This document shows positions 61,405 through 64,000 of a stretch of 64,000 bases of DNA, piece after piece. The stretch comes from CAG-411 sp963643465 (lineage in GTDB: Bacteria > Bacillota > Clostridia > Lachnospirales > Lachnospiraceae), in contig CAVIJT010000002.1 of the NCBI GenBank assembly GCA_963643465.1, positions 124,001 through 188,000 on the forward strand, read 5' to 3'. A model generated the notes under the pieces. It ran no database searches and was not told the origin of the DNA. It saw only the letters and a list, made by a program, of their open reading frames with translations. The translations under genes and the position numbers were made by a program. The stretch's first letter is position 1. Each line of letters begins with the position of its first letter.

Positions 61405-61531
61405 GGTGGCACTTTTAACGCCATTTCCCATCCGGATTTTCTATGATTGACGTCATTGTCTTATCATTGATGACACTTTTGACGTCATTTTTTCTTTTCA
61501 GCCAATTATGATGGCACTTTTAACACCATTT
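61405..61531 (+). repeat. Iteron-like repeats beside oriT, partly 32-bp phased
   Basis: The core (T)TRACGYCAT occurs at 61415 (TTAACGCCAT), 61447 (TTGACGTCAT), 61479 (TTGACGTCAT) and 61520 (TTAACACCAT). The spacings are 32, 32 and 41. Three copies are extended to the left as GRTGRCACTT. They lie between oriT and the stop of the RepA gene. They could serve oriV (RepA) or oriT (MobC). Confidence 0.75.
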
Positions 61532-61610
61532 TCTATGGTATTCATACCAAAAATAGACTTATCTGCCATCAATAGCAGCATTACGCAATTACATGACTCC
61601 ATATCTGCCA

Positions 61611-62654
61611 TCACAAAAAGTCTGCATTTACTTTTTGCTGGTAAAAGCTATTGATTGTCACAGGCGCATTAAACAACGCTGTAAGCAAATACGATTTAAT
61701 ATTCCGAATTTGGCTGCTATTCTTCTCTAAGCAATCTAAAACATATTGAATATGCGTCATATCCAACTTTGCTAACCTGCTTCGTACATAACTGGAATTG
61801 TAATATTCTCCCGATATTCGGATTTTACTGTTTTTAGTCATAAATACCTCAACCATCAGCTCTACAAGCTCATCAAGTTGCTCCACACGAACGCTATAAT
61901 CCACACACAAACACTGATAATCGATTCCATTTCGTATCTTCTCTCTCCATCTATCTGCATCCTCATTCTCTGCAATATTACTGTTAGGATGGATAGATAG
62001 ATTAGATATATGAGAATCAGTTTCATTTTGATTAGTATTAATTGGGTTAAATTCTTTTACCTCTAGCGGTAAACTTTTTTTACCTCGACTTTCTTCCTGT
62101 GGTAAACTTTTTTTACTTTGACTTTCCTCTTTGTAGTCAAAATTCTTTACTTCCGGCTCTCGGTTCATTTGCTTCTTTTTTTCCGAAGTAAAATTTTTTA
62201 ACTTCGAACTTTCCTGCACTTCCCCTTTTTCACATACCTCTTTCTCCACTACAATTTTCTCCTGTTCTTCTAAAGCCATTCCCTTTTCATCACTTAGACG
62301 AATAAAATTCTTAACATAGATACGACTAGGACAATTAAAGCGTTTTCTCTGTCTTTCTATTAATCCAATTCCTGATTCTGTATCCAACTCAGCTAAAATT
62401 TTTACTGCTGTTGGTTTTGAACAACCAATCATTTCCATAATCTCCTCTACAGTAAAAATGATGTATACTCGCTTTTTTTCATCCATCCAGCCATTTTTTT
62501 TAGATAATTCCATTCTGTCAAGCATTATCCCGTAAAGTAATTTTGCTTCGCAGGATATTTTTGCAAATTTTTTATTTTGAAACAAAATCTTTGGCATTCT
62601 AAAAAAAGAATACTGTTCCGCTTCCATCCCATAAAAATAATCAAATTTATCCAT
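61611..62654 (-). CDS. repA: RepA_N-type replication initiator
   Basis: This is a 347-residue protein. The N-terminal domain YSFFRMPKILFQNKKFAKIS, then CEAKLLYGIMLDRMELSKKN and EEIMEMIGCSKPTAVKILAE, is the RepA_N replication initiator fold with winged helix. A low-complexity Glu/Lys/Ser linker (~150-225) and a C-terminal helical domain follow (~235-347). RepA_N proteins drive theta replication of large Firmicutes plasmids and some ICEs. Transcription points toward the repeats. Confidence 0.88.
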   Translation of the reverse strand: MDKFDYFYGMEAEQYSFFRMPKILFQNKKFAKISCEAKLLYGIMLDRMELSKKNGWMDEKKRVYIIFTVEEIMEMIGCSKPTAVKILAELDTESGIGLIERQRKRFNCPSRIYVKNFIRLSDEKGMALEEQEKIVVEKEVCEKGEVQESSKLKNFTSEKKKQMNREPEVKNFDYKEESQSKKSLPQEESRGKKSLPLEVKEFNPINTNQNETDSHISNLSIHPNSNIAENEDADRWREKIRNGIDYQCLCVDYSVRVEQLDELVELMVEVFMTKNSKIRISGEYYNSSYVRSRLAKLDMTHIQYVLDCLEKNSSQIRNIKSYLLTALFNAPVTINSFYQQKVNADFL

Positions 62655-62696
62655 ACTGCCTTCTCCTGTTCTTTTATTCGCCTTATGATAGAAACC

Positions 62697-63065
62697 TTAC
62701 AGACTGTCTAAAAAACTCATAACGTCTGCATCTATTTCAATACTTTCCGGCTCATCTTTTTCCCTATTTTCCGAAATTGTTTCCCAAATATCCAATTTCT
62801 CATTTCCATCTTCCCTCTCATTAAAAACTGCTTTTGCAGTTTCGTCTGGAGACATGGATATATTACCGTGTGCTAACATATTCTTAAGTTCTGCTAATTC
62901 CTCCAATACCTTCACTTGCTCTTCCTGATGAAGTCCCATCCAAATTAAATATTTTATATAATTATTCTTTTTCTTTTCATGCTTCCTCTGTAAAGCCTCC
63001 CAGATTTCTTTGTCCTGCTCCTGTTCTAAATTAAATCGTACTGTAGTCTTTTTTATCTCATCCAC
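62697..63065 (-). CDS. Probable ParR-like partition adaptor
   Basis: This is a 122-residue acidic protein. The N-terminus TTVRFNLEQEQDKEIWEALQ, then KHEKKKNNYIKYLIWMGL, looks like a ribbon-helix-helix DNA-binding domain. The C-terminal tail is disordered and acidic (EPESIEIDADVMSFLDSL), as ParR tails that cap ParM filaments. It lies 18 bp after the ParM-like gene. The assignment rests on position and build. Confidence 0.7.
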   Translation of the reverse strand: MDEIKKTTVRFNLEQEQDKEIWEALQRKHEKKKNNYIKYLIWMGLHQEEQVKVLEELAELKNMLAHGNISMSPDETAKAVFNEREDGNEKLDIWETISENREKDEPESIEIDADVMSFLDSL

Positions 63066-63083
63066 AGCACCTCATCCTTTCTG

Positions 63084-63992
63084 TTATCTATTCAATTTTT
63101 GCTTTGTTATAAATTCATATCCCTTTGCATTGGAATGTATATCTGAAAGGATTGTAGTCATTTCCTTGTTGTATTTCCCATACTTCTCCATAACAACAGC
63201 TCCTCCACCCATAAAAATAACCGGGGTAACTTCCAGATTGAAACCAATTTCCCGTAACTTAGACAATATTTCTTCTGTATAACGCACAATAACCATTCTT
63301 ACTACCTCTAAATACTTTTGTGGCAGTTGTCCTGTTCCTCCACGCATAATATCTTGAATTTGAGTTTCTTCTAACTCAAGGTTATACTTTCTTCGCATCT
63401 CGTCATTTATTGCTGTTATACAGGTAATAACACCCATATTCGGGCTGGAACATCTTGATGAATCTGGAACTTTATCAACAATCGGAAGAATATCTATTGT
63501 CCAGCTCCCAATATCCACCAGTACATGAGTTCCCAGCATAACTCCGATTTTATTCACAATAGCTGCATACCCCTGAGGATAAATCTGTACATCCTCAATG
63601 GTGATGTGATAGTTTTTCCCTTCATACGAAAAATCAACTTTCTTATTTTTCAACATATACTGCTTAAAACTATCCTTTTCTCTTCCCATCCGTTCTATTG
63701 GAAGCCCGGCTGCTATAATCACATTGTCACTGGTTCTTTTTTTCATCTTCATCTCTTCTGCAATTGCAGCTAAGGTCAAAATATAATAATTGTCATTCTC
63801 CGTTTTATTTGACATAACATTCATGCGTTTTCCACCGCATACATAATACTTTTTGTCAAAATACACCGTCCGATCCGGTAACGGCGGTTCTTCTGTTCCA
63901 AATGCTTTTACTCCTGATATCAGTTCTGTATTCGCTGTCTTAACCAATCCAAAACCATGATCAATTCCATACACTGTTACTTGATTTTTCAT
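63084..63992 (-). CDS. parM: ParM/StbA-like actin for plasmid segregation
   Basis: This is a 302-residue protein of the actin-like ATPase fold. Phosphate 1 is VYGIDHGFGLVKTA (~8-21), phosphate 2 is VLVDIGSWTIDILP (~156-169), and the adenosine loop is VIFMGGGAVVM (~263). It matches the ParM/StbA/Alp group that pushes plasmid copies apart. It opens a segregation-replication operon (parM, parR-like, repA) that continues into the transfer genes. Only eight bases upstream are in the window, so its promoter is not visible. Confidence 0.88.
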   Translation of the reverse strand: MKNQVTVYGIDHGFGLVKTANTELISGVKAFGTEEPPLPDRTVYFDKKYYVCGGKRMNVMSNKTENDNYYILTLAAIAEEMKMKKRTSDNVIIAAGLPIERMGREKDSFKQYMLKNKKVDFSYEGKNYHITIEDVQIYPQGYAAIVNKIGVMLGTHVLVDIGSWTIDILPIVDKVPDSSRCSSPNMGVITCITAINDEMRRKYNLELEETQIQDIMRGGTGQLPQKYLEVVRMVIVRYTEEILSKLREIGFNLEVTPVIFMGGGAVVMEKYGKYNKEMTTILSDIHSNAKGYEFITKQKLNR

Positions 63993-64000
63993 TCTAACCT

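Noticed and set aside
1..64000. tRNA, rRNA, prophage structural genes or IS transposases
   Set aside because: No cloverleaf, rRNA-like stretch, capsid/tail/terminase protein or DDE transposase was found on reading both strands.

Overview
The window looks like a mosaic of mobile DNA from a gut-type Clostridia, most likely Lachnospiraceae. The evidence is the protein families present: TnpX/TndX-like large serine recombinases, TnpV, DUF6870, Cys-rich KTR, MobC/MOBP relaxase, a PrgI-VirB4 fusion and a BspA-like LRR protein with Big_2 domains. No rRNA, tRNA or CRISPR array was seen. Nearly everything is accessory DNA.

Two nested elements can be resolved. The outer one (about 1-6675 and 44026-64000, visibly AT-rich) is a conjugative plasmid or plasmid-like ICE. 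Read leftward from the right edge it encodes a ParM-like actin, a probable ParR, a RepA_N-type initiator, a putative oriT with repeats, MobC, relaxase, two accessory proteins, an LRR adhesin, a DUF3801/PcfB-like protein, VirD4, a VirB2-like pilin, VirB6, a PrgI-VirB4 fusion, a lysozyme/C39-like wall hydrolase, a membrane-anchored pseudokinase and finally a fic gene. The left arm holds a divergent pair of XRE regulators, a pentapeptide-repeat protein, DUF5710 and zinc-finger proteins, a secreted Big_2 protein and a probable small RNA.

The inner element (about 6675-44025, 37.3 kb, less AT-rich) is inserted exactly inside the catalytic motif of fic. The N-terminal fic half ends at 44022 and the C-terminal half resumes at 6678; joining them over a shared 4-bp GATG restores HPFSDGNGRTGR in frame. 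The element ends rejoin to a symmetrical attP, TTTGTCC-N17-TC-N17-GGACAAA, with the GA/TC crossover dinucleotide known for TnpX/TndX. Its left end carries a phosphoesterase and three serine recombinases in tandem, and its right end carries TnpV and an AbiEi/AbiEii toxin-antitoxin pair.

Inner cargo, left to right: a CheW-CheY-c-di-GMP phosphodiesterase-chemoreceptor operon without CheA (13.1-18.0 kb); a long leftward cluster of small-molecule modification, efflux and regulatory genes (18.3-35.4 kb: GNATs, methyltransferases, APH-like kinase, deaminase, ABC exporter, TetR regulators, yjdF with a probable riboswitch); a transfer-origin-like site with six 32-bp-phased repeats (35.7-36.0 kb); and an array of probable orphan immunity genes (37.7-41.1 kb). 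The inner element has no relaxase, yet its oriT-like core matches the outer element's oriT at 22 of 25 positions and sits in the same hairpin-core-repeat layout. This suggests it can hitchhike on the outer element's transfer machinery as well as excise by its own recombinases.
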